DNA of 64,000 nt from Cinclus cinclus (taxonomy: Eukaryota; Chordata; Aves; Passeriformes; Cinclidae): the NCBI RefSeq assembly GCF_963662255.1, contig NC_085046.1:130493332-130557331 (forward strand). Reading direction: 5' to 3'. Of this stretch, positions 51,801 through 64,000 are shown piece by piece (positions within the stretch are counted from its first letter, which is position 1; each line of letters begins with the position of its first letter). The position numbers were made by a program, and so were the translations under genes. Below the pieces are notes generated by a model. That model did not search any database. It was not told the origin of the DNA and was given only the letters and a program-made list of their open reading frames with translations.

Positions 51801-52279
51801 AATTTACCCATGAAAGCAGTCTCCTGGAAATCTGCTTAATCAGTAATACTGTTTTGAAAACAAACATTTTGTAAAGATGTGTCCTTTTTCATTAACAGCT
51901 GCAAACATTATAAATAAATCTAAGTATTTTTTTTTTCACTCACTCATGATATACTTCCCTTCTTTAATATTGTCAGTTTTACCTACTTTGTTCATGGTAC
52001 TTCAACTTTGATCTGGGCTAATTGCCATTAAATTCACACTGCTCACTGACTTGGCAAGCCAGAGCAAGTTAATGCTATTCATCGTCAGGAGACCAGTTAC
52101 TTTCTTCTGTCCCCTCTAGGCATGTGCTTGTTTGTTTAACTGCAAAATGATTTGAGCAGTTTTACATATGCTGCTCATACATTTTCCATATGAAAGTCAA
52201 TAGCACAGCAGAATTCCACAACGGAAGGTTTTGAAGTATGTTTATTGCTTAAGACATAGGTATAGTTAAAGATTGGTTG

Positions 52280-52301
52280 TTTTTTTTTTTTTTTTTTTTT
52301 T
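52280..52301. repeat. poly(T) run, 22 bases
   Basis: A T homopolymer followed by CCCTTGCTGC. No retroposon body was recognised next to it. Confidence 0.9.
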
Positions 52302-55300
52302 CCCTTGCTGCTTCAGATGCTGTTTCTGTCCTGCAGTGAGATTTCACAGGAGGTGAAATTTGGAGTTTGTCCTTGGGTCAAGGAAGGATTTTTGTCTGTT
52401 TGGTGTTTCTTTACTTTTCAGGATACAGATTGCTTTTGCCTGCTAAAACTGTTTAAATACATTTAAATGAGACAAAACCAGGCTTTTTTCTAGGTCTGTT
52501 TTCCTCCTCTTCAGGTGTCAGAGGCTGTCTGATCTTGGGAGAGGAAAAGACAGGATCTCCCAAGTCAAAGTCTGTCTTGGACTTGCTTGTTGTCTTTGCT
52601 GGACTGATGTGATAACTTCAGGGTACTGCTTAATTTACCAGTGTTAATGCTGATAGGAAGGAATTAGTTTATTAAATAAGCATATTTATTAATTTTAAAC
52701 ATTTAAAATATTAAATTTATATTTTAAACATTGAACAGTTCTGGTGAAGCAAGTATATTGTATAAACTTTGTATCTGTGAACTTGGATTTTTTTGTGGAA
52801 AAGGTGGAGAGTTGCATTCAGTAGAAAATGAGACAATGGTTATTTTTAAACCCATAGTCCAATACCACCCTCAAGAATCATCTATTGACCAGTAGTACTT
52901 CCTCTTCCCCAGTGAATGCAGTGAATTGAGGCAAGGTGTAACACCTAACACATTAATAAAACGATAAGAATAAATAAAAAGCATGAAGTAGGTTTTTATA
53001 ATATGTGGTGTTAAATTGACTCCATTTGAGACTGATGAAAAACTTGTTCAGCAGCATTATTACTAAATCCTCCTGAAGGCAGGTTGGGAGATAATAATAG
53101 TAGTTCAAGCCTTTGCTGGCATGTTTCTTGAATCTTTCATAACTTTTTGACCTTCATTAATAATAAGTTTTCTGCACCATGTAAAAAATTTTTTTGATAC
53201 AATCACCTCTGTTTAAAAAAGAAAGGGGGAAGTACATTTGAAAATTCAGAAAATATTTTTGATTGCAGAAGAAAATGCAGCAATGCTGCTTACTGCTCCC
53301 CTCCCATTCAAATTGAAATTTCTGATTTGATCAAAATTATTTGAGGTTTTTTTTTAATGAGTGCCTGTTTGAGTTATTTTCATTTTGTTTTGGTTGCTTA
53401 TTGTTCATTATTTCCAGTTACTGGTATACCATCTAGTGTTCCTAGTGTTTTTCAGTGTCTGCCTTAAGTCTGCAAAATTAATGTTACTGAAATATTCTTT
53501 GAATTTTAATCTGCTTAGACTGCAATAAATGCTTACATCATTGTGTAAAACAATTGAAATGTCTACTGAAAAGTTTAATGAATTTTGATAATGAAGATAA
53601 ATTATCTTTATTTCTTCATGTCAAATATAAATAATTAATAAAAAATGGAAAGGGAAAAAATGTAATCACTGGTGCGATAGGAAAAATTAAGTGTAAAACT
53701 GAATTTGCCATAGGGCCAAACAAAAGCAATTGGACACTTCTCAATTGGGAAGTACTGAAAAGCAACAGCGTTGCTGGGATCTGCATCCAGCTGCAGTGCC
53801 ATCCTTCTCTGTTTGTGGGATAAATGTGAGGGTTTGGTACCTGGTCCACTTTTGTTTTCTGGATAGCAACAATCTTAAGAATCAGTTTTAACAGAAATGC
53901 TTCATGGTGCTGTCATTGTTCAAACAAGTTCACACTGGAACAGATTGCCTGTCAAATGCAGGATGACAATCAGAGCAGAGCTCAGCCAGCTGCCAGAAGC
54001 AGTGGAGCCAACTGTGGAAGCATCAACCTCGCCTGCACCGACTCGTTCTCTTCCTTACATCCCACACTTGCAAGAAAAAAATGATGCTCACAACAGTTCT
54101 GTCAGGTGGATACACTGGAAATTGTGGTGTGAGAGCATGAATAGTAGCCTTAATGTTTAAAGATTTCAAACTACTGTGCAGATGTTGTGTTCAGGATTGT
54201 TTTGGGTCCTTAGGGCCCTTCATCTCATTTTGGAATAATGTAGTGTAAAAGCTTGTTTGTTTGGTTTGGTTTTGTGATACAGTTTTCCCATAAGACTCAT
54301 ATTAATGTTCAGGAAGCAAGATTTAAATAAGAGACTGTTTCTTGTTTTAGTAAAGTTTGAATTCTTTTCTCTAGAAGAATAAAATGTGGGACAGCTAAAT
54401 ACAGTAAAAAAAAATGAAATAAGCTGTCCAAGCTGAACTCACTGGACCACCCAGGTCTTGGACCACCCAAGGGACCAACAACAAGCAATTGCCTGAAGGA
54501 GGTGGCCTTTTACTGGAGGTCGAACACGTTGCATTGCAGACCTTGGATATATTTGGTTGTGATTTCTTAATGCACTTGGCTGCCTCCTGGAGATGGTCCT
54601 TATTCTAAGTTCCCACTGTATCAGTAGTGTCCCTATAAAAATGGCATTTCTTATTTACTTCTGACCTTAATTTTTTAATATTTTTTACCTTTTTAGGGCA
54701 AAAGTAAAATTAGCAGCTTAGCAATATGTTGCAGCTAAGTAGAGATTTTGAGTTACTATAGAGTTGTGTGGTATCACATTTAAATAAGGTTTTTGAAAGG
54801 GGGGATATATGGTGTCTCTGGTAGGGTTTGCAATGAGAATTAAATTGGAAGCATTCATGTAAATATTTCTTACTTGAACCACCTTCACTACGCTTCTATT
54901 AATGAGAAATAGTACAATATGAAACCAGCTAATTCAGCATTGGAATTGCTATGTTCCTGAACTTAAATGGTGTTGGAAAATGTAGAAAATTTTAGTTGGA
55001 AGTTATTGCAAGTGGCAGGTTTTGTCCTTAAATCCACAGTAAAATGATGTATATGAGTAAATATTTTCTGTTAATAAAAATACACATTGAATTGAAATTT
55101 CCTGTGGCAGTCATAATTTTGAGATGGTTTCCCATTCTGTTATTTTTAAAATTTGTTAGATAAAGTGTAAGTCATCTAACTTAACCACAGCAAGTCAACA
55201 TTTTTATGTACATGCTTTTTGCAGCAATAGTTTTGTTCTAGTGAAGGTAACTTAAAGATAGAAAGGCTATAAGGAGGGTTCACTGAGATGTAATTAACTG

Positions 55301-55898
55301 TTATGTGAGTTAAAAATCCCTCCATCATGTATGAGTAAAATCTTATATTCCTATAATCTCGTTTTAGTAGATAGAGAAAATATTTAAAAGTAAACAGCTG
55401 TATCTTGTGCAAATCTTCCAAAGTATATGGCTTTATTTCATCAGCATTCTTTTCCATTGTAAGTTTTATTTAACATTTTATTTTCAGATTTTTTTTTATC
55501 CTTTCTTAAAACCAAAATAAAGGTAGCATCTAATTTTTCTGTTTTTCCAAGCCAGGTGAGGCACTGGCTAATTAATTTAACTCCTATTAGAGGAGTGAAA
55601 TTTATTTTATAGCCATAAATCAATGTATTTTTGTCACTTTTTTTTCAATCTGAAATGAATTCAAGCATTGTTATCGCCTGTTGAGAGAGACAAAGATCTC
55701 CTGTATCTTTGCAAGATAGGAAGAAACTTGAATAAAGAGGACTTCAATTAAAGCCCTGTAGGCGGGGCTAAGTGTTCTACTTGCATGTTATTGTGGGTGT
55801 AGATACATGTTTACACTAATTTTAATCTGTGCATTAATAATAGTTTAATCATCAAATTAATATTATTCATAAATGAGTTTCACAGCTACTACACTTGT

Positions 55899-56010
55899 TT
55901 CATAGAATGGCTTGGGTTCGAAGGAACATTTAGAGATCATCAAGTTCCACCTTCCATTAAACCAGTTTGCTCAAAGGCCCTCAGTCTGCCCCCTCATGTA
56001 GGTGGAGTAT
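55899..56010 (-). mobile_element. CR1 LINE 3'-tail fragment, antisense
   Basis: CATAGAATGGCTTGGGTTCG, then AAGGAACATTTAGAGATCATC and AAGTTCCACC, is the reverse complement of the avian CR1 3' end, diverged. Only about 110 bp are recognisable. Confidence 0.75.
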
Positions 56011-59000
56011 GAGAATGTAGGTAAACTTGAGCCATCCACTTAATGAAATTAATTACAGGTGCCAATGGAATAATAATTTCAGGTCAAAACAGTTGACAGA
56101 ACATCAGTTCACATGTCCTACAAGCCATAAAGCCTTTTCCTTTTACCGCCTTATAGCCAACTGAGTAAAACAAACAAGTTCTGAGATAAAACAGTATATG
56201 AATTGTTTTAAATTTAATTTAATAAACTGTATGGTGAAATAATGATGAAGAAAGTCATCAGTACTATTTATAGGTATAGAGATAAGTCTTGTATTCTTAT
56301 TACCAGCCGTTCTAATTTTCCTCCAGTACTCTAATGCTATTAAGTCATTGCAAATCCATGTAAACGGATTCCCGATGAACAGTTTTACTGAGGGGAATGT
56401 TCTCGGCAGGGCTTTCTTAACCTGATGTTCTGTGGTTTCGCCTCGTAAAACTAGCAAAGGGCTCTCTGCATGGAATGTTAATGGGGTGGAGTAATGAATG
56501 CAGGATGGGATATAAGATTCAAACATGCATAAAGTTGGGGGTTTGGAGGAGATCCTTGCAGACAGTAGCGAAGATAAAAGCGTTGGAATTTTTTTTTTTT
56601 TGCTGTTTGTTTTAAGCCAATGGTTGGATCTCTGCTGGAAATCTGGCTTTGAAGTTAGAACGTAAGAAAGGAATTAGAAGTTAAGCTACATAAATTTCTT
56701 TTAATTTGGTCTTGGTGAAAGAAACTAAGTTGAGGGTCATCCCTGTGGTTTTAATAGAGTTCTAAAAAATTATTCATATTTCAAAACATTCTTATAAAGT
56801 ATGTACTTTTTAGTTCTGTATCAAGAAATTTTCTCTTAAAAGGAAGGTTGCTTGTGCCATACCTTTGCTTTCTTTTCAAAAGTATACTTTGAGATTCATG
56901 CAGCTGAGCTAATTTTAGTTTCTGGAATTTGTAATCGCTTTGGTGGGGAAAATTTATTCAATACTTTGTCAGTCTGGAGGAATAAAGCAGTTGAAATTTT
57001 TATACAAGTGCAGTCTTAATTAGTTACATTGTTCAGGCATGACCTGATCTTGAAGTTGTTGTCCAGGGAGCAGATACATCAATGGATGAGCTGTTTCTTA
57101 CTCTGCCTGAGTGATGTTTGTTGGTTGAGGTCCCAGATCAGGTCTGGTGAGGCAGGTGTATTTATTTTTGTTACAGTAAAGCCCACCCATAACTGTCAAT
57201 CTGAGGATGTTGATCAGATCACCTCTCCTTAATGACTTGGCCCCTTCATGCTCTCACTACTCAGTGTGCCAGTTCTGCTCCATCAGAATGGCTGACCTGA
57301 AGAGCTTTAACCTTTCCCTGTAAATTTATTAGAAACTTAACAACAAAGAGACATGTGTAACTGTGATTTGAAAGAGATCATCCCTTTTTTTTAGGGAGGG
57401 GGTGTGTACTTTTTTTCCATGAGACAGTTTTTATATTTCTTCTTTAAATAAGCAGGCCAGTTGCATAGGATTTCATAGTACAAAATAAAAAGTAGTGATG
57501 CTGCAGAAAATGGATGCAGCTTATTTTGGGAACAACTACAGCTTCAGATTTGAGGGAACAGAAATGTCTGCTAAACACTGACAGTGGGGGGCATGATGAA
57601 CTAAGATCTGTGCAAACTGCTTACTAGGTCATTTTAAATGTAGATAATCTTAGCTGTTTGATAGCAGACAAGACCTGGTCAAACTCAAATTTGCCTATTT
57701 GCTGGCACTTGCTTTCACACATTTACATCTAAGATAAATGAAAGAATGGGGATGGATCAAGTTGGATTGTTACTCTGGATTTTTACCAAGTTTTGATAAA
57801 ACAATTTTGTAGCACTAGAAAAAATACAGGTGTTGGGTTTTTCTGGGGGTAGGGTCTGAAGAAGAAGAAAGGTTGAAGAAAAACAGTATAGTCTTTGTAG
57901 TACTAGCATTGCTGGTTGATACCAGTTATGGATAAGTTATGGAATATGTGTATGGAGTTCAGTAAAAATGGTCATGAGAGAGTGGAGTGTGAGATGCTTA
58001 CCTCTATCACTCAAATGTTGTTATAATGAACATTAGCACAATAACAATTATGTTGTAATGATTTATATGGGCTTGTGTAATTTACCTGTTTTAAATAATT
58101 AAGTATCTTAGCTTATTCTTAAAAAGGTAGTTAAGAGATAGTTTTATAAACTGTGTTGATAAAAACCAGGCTTTTGAAGCTTTTTGAAATCAAACTAGAT
58201 TGAATAATAATTATAGAACAATTCATATTCAAGAAATGTGTATTGTAATTGTCAGAAGAATTTATGAAGAGTGATCAGTGTATTCAATACTGGTTATGAT
58301 AAAACTAAATGGAGGCTTTTTCAGAAGTTATGTTCAAGTACAGCCATATTTGAAGTCTAACTTGGGGAAGTTCTGCCACCTGCTTTTCTGTAGAATTGAT
58401 TAAGTGGATGGATCTTTACTCATTGCTGTCTCTCACTTAGTACATGGTACTAAAAGATTTCTGTGGTAGAAATCCTGTCTGGTAAGTTAGTAAATATAGA
58501 GCCATTACTACTGTTCCTCAGAGTTTTGTGATTTGTAGAATTCTGTAGTATTTGCTGCGTAGAAAATACTTTAAAAGAGTAATATGCAACTTAATACTGA
58601 TGATTGTTTTGGACATTGACATATTAAATACAGGCAAGACACATAGTGAAGACTGAAACTGCAGCTGGCCCTGCTCTTGTAGGCATTCCATTGTGCTCTC
58701 AGTAGGATGCACAAAGCTTGTTTCTGGTCATTTGGTTACTTCAAAAGGATGGGGCTTTTTTCTCCTGTTTGATAGCAAAAGTTAGAAGAGGTTTTTTACA
58801 TGGAAGCTTGAAATATTTGAATTTTAACCATCTGTTGAATATGTTGTGTATTGGCTCATGGAACAGTGATTGCATTGCAGTGATGGCATCCATCTGCATA
58901 TGTCTCCTGTGATAAGTGCCTTTGTCAGTGTGTAAAGGAAAGACTGAATCTGGATGAGAAGTTGACTGAAAGCCAGACAAGATGAGTTGGTGGCAGTGGT

Positions 59001-60532
59001 TTGAGAGAAACAGCCTTGATGAACTCTCTGACGTTATTTTTTGATGGAATGCAACCAATATTGCTTCTCGGACCACAGAAATTTTATTGACTAGGTGCTC
59101 ATTAGGCCAAAGTAGTTTAATTTTTGTTATTTCCTCCACCAATAAAAGGGGAAACCAGTTTAATAGGACAACTTTTGCTGACAATTATGTAAGAGCATTA
59201 TCATTTTGGAAATTAAGAATGTGTAATGGCAACTCCAAGTACTATACCACCAGGTCTTAGAATCACTAAGCTAAAAATCAGAGTATTCTTATGGTTATTC
59301 ATTTTTTCTTCATAATTTTCTTTATCATATTGGTGTATTTTAAATATAAATTAATTCTCAGTCATTCAAATATGAAATGAATCTTTAATCAAGTTCACTT
59401 ATACTTTATGATTAAAATATTTGGGACTCTGAACCTCTTTTTCACTTCCAGTACAATCATTCATCAAGTGTCTGTTGAGGGTCTTAGTTCACAGGATTGC
59501 TTAATTAGAATATTTTTATCACTAATGATAATTTATATGTGTAATTGTCTTTTAATGTAATTTTGAAGTAAAACTTTAGTTACTCTTAAATGAAAATTAA
59601 GAATGGAATAAGCAGATATGTATCATGCATTTTGACATCTCTTTTAAAAAATTTCTCCATGCACTGCTTGAAGAAAAGCAAAGAATAATGATTACAGGTG
59701 AAACTTTCGAGAGGTCATACTTCACATTTTTTAGAAAGGTTTATTTATTGTTTGAATTATGCCAAAAGTTAAGAAAAATATAAATATCATAATGTAAATC
59801 TTGTATCAGAGGGTCACTGATAGTCCAGTTTTTTGAAACAGAATCAAAGAATGTATGTTGCTACATGAATAAGACATAAGCAGACAATATTTATTTATTT
59901 ACTTCTGTCTCACTGGAATGAAAGACATTGCCTTTGACTGGTAAAACATACAAACCTTCAGCTAATATGACTTTTTAATGTCTGTCCAGGATTGAAAGTT
60001 GTGTAGTCTTGTTTAAAACTGCATGATAAAGCTTGTTATGAGAATGGAAGCCTGGAAGCAGAAGTCAGCCGAAAGTTGATTAATGGCCAATAGTCACATT
60101 TAATTCAGTTCTAAGTGGGGTATTTACTAATAAATCCACTTTGGTAAATCTTCAGTGGTTTGAGGTAAAAGTTTCATTCACATGACGCATGAAATTTAAT
60201 AGGTGATTTGGATAGTGTTGCATAATTTGTGAAAAGAGCAGCTTATTAGTCTGTTCCATTTCAAAAAAATTAAAAATAAATGCATATAACTTGATTTTTA
60301 AGCAATGTTACAATGCCTCAACTCTGTCAAGTTTAGGGTTCCTGATTCACAATGTCCATTAGCATCAGCACATGTGTTTGACCCTCAACAAAGTCATGGG
60401 GAGCCTTCAGAAGTCTTGGACTCTCCTGAGTACTGGGATTTGGAGAAGACCCATGGAGTCCATACATATGCACTCCAAGACTCAGGAATTAATTATTTTC
60501 CTAGAAACTAAACATTGGTTCTTCAGCTGTTC

Positions 60533-60592
60533 ATAGAGAGATATATGAATATATATTATATTTTGAAGAGATATATGAGATATATTTAGAAA
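60533..60592. repeat. AT-rich GATATAT-type repeat patch
   Basis: Imperfect repeats of AGAGATATATGA-like words alternating with ATATAT stretches. Low-complexity sequence. Confidence 0.7.
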
Positions 60593-62469
60593 CTTCAGCA
60601 GGGTTATTTTATGCCAATACTAGTAAAACTTACATTTGTTTGCTGAAAAGGTCATGAACCCAGTAGGATTTGGGGTTAGAAAAGAGCACAGGAAGTCTAA
60701 TGATAGTAGGGCTTGGATAGTTAGCCCAACAAAGGCCAGATTTTTCTTCATCTGATGCCAGAAACCTCATAAAAGCAATATTTTCAGTATTTTACCTTTT
60801 TCTATGTGTTGTCCCCTTCTGCTCCTTTAAGCCCAGACATCATACAATGTTTCTACCTGATGGGTATCACATATACCTTTCAAAAAGAAAACAAATGCGT
60901 TAGAAGGTCTTAGAAAGAGTTTGGGCTAGCAAGAAACTTGCAGAAACGGTCAAATTATGTTAGCTCTGAAATGTAGGAAGCAAACACTAAAAAATAGTCA
61001 TCTGAATTTTCTGTATTGTAACTTGGAGAGTTAGAATAAAGTTGTGACAAATATTTCATACTGTGACTGACATTTGAAGAACTTTATGTATTTATATTAC
61101 TTATACAGATCTGCTCCAATGTTTTGTTTAAAAGAGCATGAGTGTCTGGAAGGCGTTTGTTGTTTAATCACATGAACTATGACTGTGGTATCATGGGAGC
61201 AAAATTATCATTCTTCCATAAATATTTAATCTTAAAATGTGGATTAAAAAAATTGCTCAGCTGCTTTTCTTTATCCTTTTAGTGAAGTGGGGATTCCATG
61301 AAATGTCTTTCAAAATTTTCATTTGTTTTTGCTTGTTTTGTTTCTAGTTAACTGTAAAGGAAAAGATGCAGGAAACTAGAACTGAATCAATTCTTTTTTA
61401 GATGGTTAGAATTCAGGGACTCTTCTCACATACTTCATGTTTGACAGAGACTTTAAGTTAAAGCTTAGACCTAATGCACTGATTTGTAGGTTCATTTTCC
61501 CATTTATTTACTAGAAAAAACCTAAATGTTTCTTAAGATAGCGAATACTTCTCTACCGTAATCCCATAATTCAATTATTAAATAAGTAGAAATATTTGGG
61601 TTCTATGAAGCTGTTACCACTCTTAATACTATGTGGCTGCTGCTGAAAAGGTCAGATAGCTGCTGGTTGGTTTGCTCTTTTTTGGCTTCTTCATTTGATA
61701 ACCCAAATCAGACTAATTCTACTTCCTTAAAATGTCAAAGACTTCGATCTGTCTTCACCTGATAAAGAACAGGCATCAGGGCTTTAGAACTGTCACTGCA
61801 GTCTCACTGGTTATGCTGCTAATTTATGGATTTGTCTGTGGCACAGCTCCTTGACACTTATGTCCTTTGTTAACACTTTTCTTACCAAGCTTTGCTTTCT
61901 CTCTGCTGTTTATTTATTTGTTTCTTCTTCTGTGAGGTCTGTCTTTTTGTTGCAGTGTGGAGGAGTGCAGTCAGTAGCTGCAGTGACAGCAACAGTAGGG
62001 TTGTGGCAGTGCTTTAAATTGGTGACAGGAGAGTGAGTTTTGGATAGAGTGAGAAGATTGTCATGCTTTGCCAAAATTAGAAAGTGATCGCATCCTCCTG
62101 AGCGCAGCATTAGACACTATTGTCTTGAGAGGTCTTCTCAGGAGTTGTTTGGTTGGTTAGTTTGAACAGCTTGTTACTTCAGCCTGCTTGTGCTCTTGCA
62201 GGACTGTGATGGAGAGAATCCTAAGTATATGTAGTAAAGAAGACAGAGAGTGTAAAGAGAATGATCTAAAACTAAATGAAGTTCTCTAGGAGCAGTCTTA
62301 CAGTCATAAGGAGAAATGTTTTATGTAATTGAAATACTCTTTTTTTTGGAAAAAGGGAGAAAAATAATGTTATATTTAGCTGGTTGGGAATCCACTGGTG
62401 ATACTGTATGCACTAGAAATGCAGACTGTAGATCATGTTCCTTTCAATGTTCTTGTAGTACTGGAAAAT

Positions 62470-63950
62470 TATAATCATAGGATGGTTTGAGTTGGAAGGG
62501 ACCTTAGAGATCATCTCATTCCAACATCCCTGCCATGGGCAGAGATACCTTCCACTAGACCAAGTTTCTCAGAGTCCCATCCAGCTTGGCCTTGAATGCT
62601 TCCAGGGATGGGCTCTCCACAACTTCTCTGGGCAACTTGTTCCAGAGCCTCACCACACTCAGAGCAAAGAATTCCTTTCTCATAACTAATCTGAACCTAC
62701 TCTTGTAATTTAAATCCATTCCCCCTTATCCTATCGCTACATGCTCTTGTAAAAAGTGCTACTGCATGTTTTCTGTAGGTTCCCTTCAGAAACTGGAAGG
62801 CTACAATTAGGTTACCTCAAAGCCTTCTCTTCTCCAGGCTGAACAAACCCCATTCTCTCACCATTTTCTCATATGAGAAGTGCTGCATCCCTTTAATCAC
62901 TTTGGTGTCCCTCCTTTGGACTCGCTCCAACAGCTCCATGTCCTTCCTGTGCTGGGACCCCAGAGCTGGATGCAGTGCTGCAGGTGGGGTCTCAGCAGAG
63001 CAGAGGGGCAGAATCCCCTCCCTCACCTGCTGCCCACACTGCTCTGGATACAGCCCAGGGCACTTTTGGCTTTCTGGACTGGGAGTGCTCATGGCTGGGT
63101 CATGTCCAGCCTCTCACCCACCAGCACCCCCAAGTCCTTCTCACAGGGCTGCTCTCAATCTGTTCACCCCCAGCCTGTTGATACTGGGGGCTGCCCTGAC
63201 CCAGGTGTAGCACCAGGTCATGAGATTCCTGTGGACCCACTTCCGAACCTTGTTCAGGTCCCCCTGGATGGATCCTGTTCTTCAGGTGTGTCAACAGCAC
63301 CACTCGGCTTGGTATGATCTGCAAGTTTGCTGGGGCTGAACTCAGTACCTTCATCTACATCATTAGAATAACACTGGTCCCAATCCCACTTGTCACTGGT
63401 ATCTGCTGGGACTCAGAGCCACTGACCACTACCTCTTGATGCAACTATCAGCCCCCCTTCTTACCCATCTGACAGTTCACTCATCAAATCCTTCTCTCTC
63501 TAGTTTAGAGAGCAGGATGTCAAAAGCTTTAGAGAAGTCCAGATAAATGACACCTGTAGCCCTTCCCATGTCCATTGATGTAGTCACTCTGTCATAGAAG
63601 ACCACTGAGTCAGTCAGGCAGGACTTGCCTTGGTGCAGCCATGCTGGGTATCCTGAATCACCTCCCTGTCCTCTGTGAGCCTTAGCACAGCTTCCAGGAG
63701 GATCTGTCCCATTATCTTCCCAGGCACAGAGGTGAGACAGACAGGTCTGTAGTTCCCAGGGGGGTCCTCCTTTCTGCTCCTCCTAATGATGGGTACAATG
63801 TTTCCCTTTTTCTAGTCAACTGGGACTTCACCTGGCTGCCATGACTTCTTGAATATTGTGAGAGTGGCTTGGCAGCTTCATCAGCCAATTCCCTCAAGAC
63901 TCTGGGATGCATCTCATCAGGTCCCATAGACTAATGTACATTCAGGTTAT
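62470..63950 (-). mobile_element. CR1 LINE, 5'-truncated, antisense
   Basis: It starts at the element's 3' end: ATCATAGGATGGTTTGAGTT, then GGAAGGGACCTTAGAGATCATC, a canonical avian CR1 tail on the complementary strand. The body extends to about 63950, where the minus strand encodes a recognisable RT-domain remnant (GPDEMHPRVLRELADEAAKP) ending near 63927. The 5' part (endonuclease and the start of RT) is missing, as is usual for LINE copies. Frameshifts and stops are frequent. The right boundary is approximate. Confidence 0.93.
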
Positions 63951-64000
63951 AATTACTTATATGGTTTTGTTTATTAGATTAATAGTAAAATATGCAAAAC

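Larger units (their letters stand above)
48051..55890. other. VPS13B: unique intron sequence
   Basis: AT-rich intron DNA with short simple repeats: (AAT)n at 48854-48871, a TG-rich patch at 49558-49580, a loose repeat of AACAAAAGCTATG at 49990-50045, and T22 at 52280-52301. An 87-codon open frame at 53897-54160 has no recognised similarity. No exon or RNA gene is supported. Confidence 0.6.
31830..64000 (+). other. VPS13B: VPS13B large intron, downstream of the two exons
   Basis: It begins at donor GTAAGT and continues past the right edge of the window. I searched by eye for the following VPS13B segments (...NIDPILYTWLIYQPQ and later) without a match. It contains CR1 copies, a solo LTR and simple repeats, listed separately. 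No nested gene with convincing exons was recognised. Confidence 0.8.

Noticed and set aside
57029..57330. Possible decayed CR1 or other repeat around GATCAGATCACCTCTCC
   Set aside because: Only one short CR1-like phrase is present, with no tail or RT sequence to support it.
62817..63927. Overlapping open frames on both strands near the right end
   Set aside because: They are shadows of an antisense CR1 copy, whose only meaningful frame is the decayed RT piece on minus.
31830..64000. microRNAs miR-599 and miR-875, which lie in a VPS13B intron in mammals
   Set aside because: I compared their remembered mature sequences with both strands over the whole window. The best was an 11-base coincidence near 61757 with no hairpin partner. 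They are probably in another part of the gene.

Overview
This is vertebrate nuclear DNA, almost certainly from a bird and plausibly a songbird. It is AT-rich, intron-dominated and CpG-poor, and its recognisable mobile elements are CR1 LINEs plus one long endogenous-retrovirus solo LTR of a kind common in passerines. There are no bacterial-style genes, operons, CRISPR arrays or tRNA/rRNA genes. Most open frames in the window are chance frames in intron sequence, in the minisatellite or in dead LINEs.

The only host gene I can support is VPS13B (COH1), on the plus strand. Two internal coding exons are visible, 30711-30845 and 31656-31829. Both have consensus splice sites, both are phase 1 at each end, and they join to encode a continuous stretch I recognise from memory as vertebrate VPS13B (about residues 839-943 of the ~4000-residue human protein). 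They are separated by a short 810-bp intron. The exon 5' of this pair is not seen in the 30.7 kb upstream, nor the exon 3' in the 32.2 kb downstream, so nearly all the rest of the window is two very large VPS13B introns.

Upstream intron (1-30710): ordinary unique intron, with several blocks that look like conserved non-coding DNA (around 8.3, 10.0-10.4 and 20.6-21.0 kb). At 13755-15158 lies a minisatellite of 51-bp units (about 28 copies). Because 51 is divisible by 3, it creates long artificial open frames on both strands. Its flanks hold a TATA-like and a polyadenylation-like signal, so it may be an expanded piece of an old LTR. A short CR1 tail sits near 24.0 kb and a 35-bp inverted repeat at 28610-28644.

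Downstream intron (31830-64000): a plus-strand CR1 copy (about 43.59-48.05 kb) is split by a 1413-bp minus-strand solo LTR (43826-45238) with a 5-bp target-site duplication, a clear nested insertion. A second CR1 lies on the minus strand at about 62.47-63.95 kb, and a small minus-strand CR1 tail at 55.90-56.01 kb. The remainder is unique intron with microsatellites and one more conserved-looking block near 34.9-35.3 kb.

I found no novel multi-gene system. The strongest items for a second look are the minisatellite with its higher-order duplication, the nested LTR-in-CR1, and three inverted-repeat or transcription-factor-like sites in the upstream intron.
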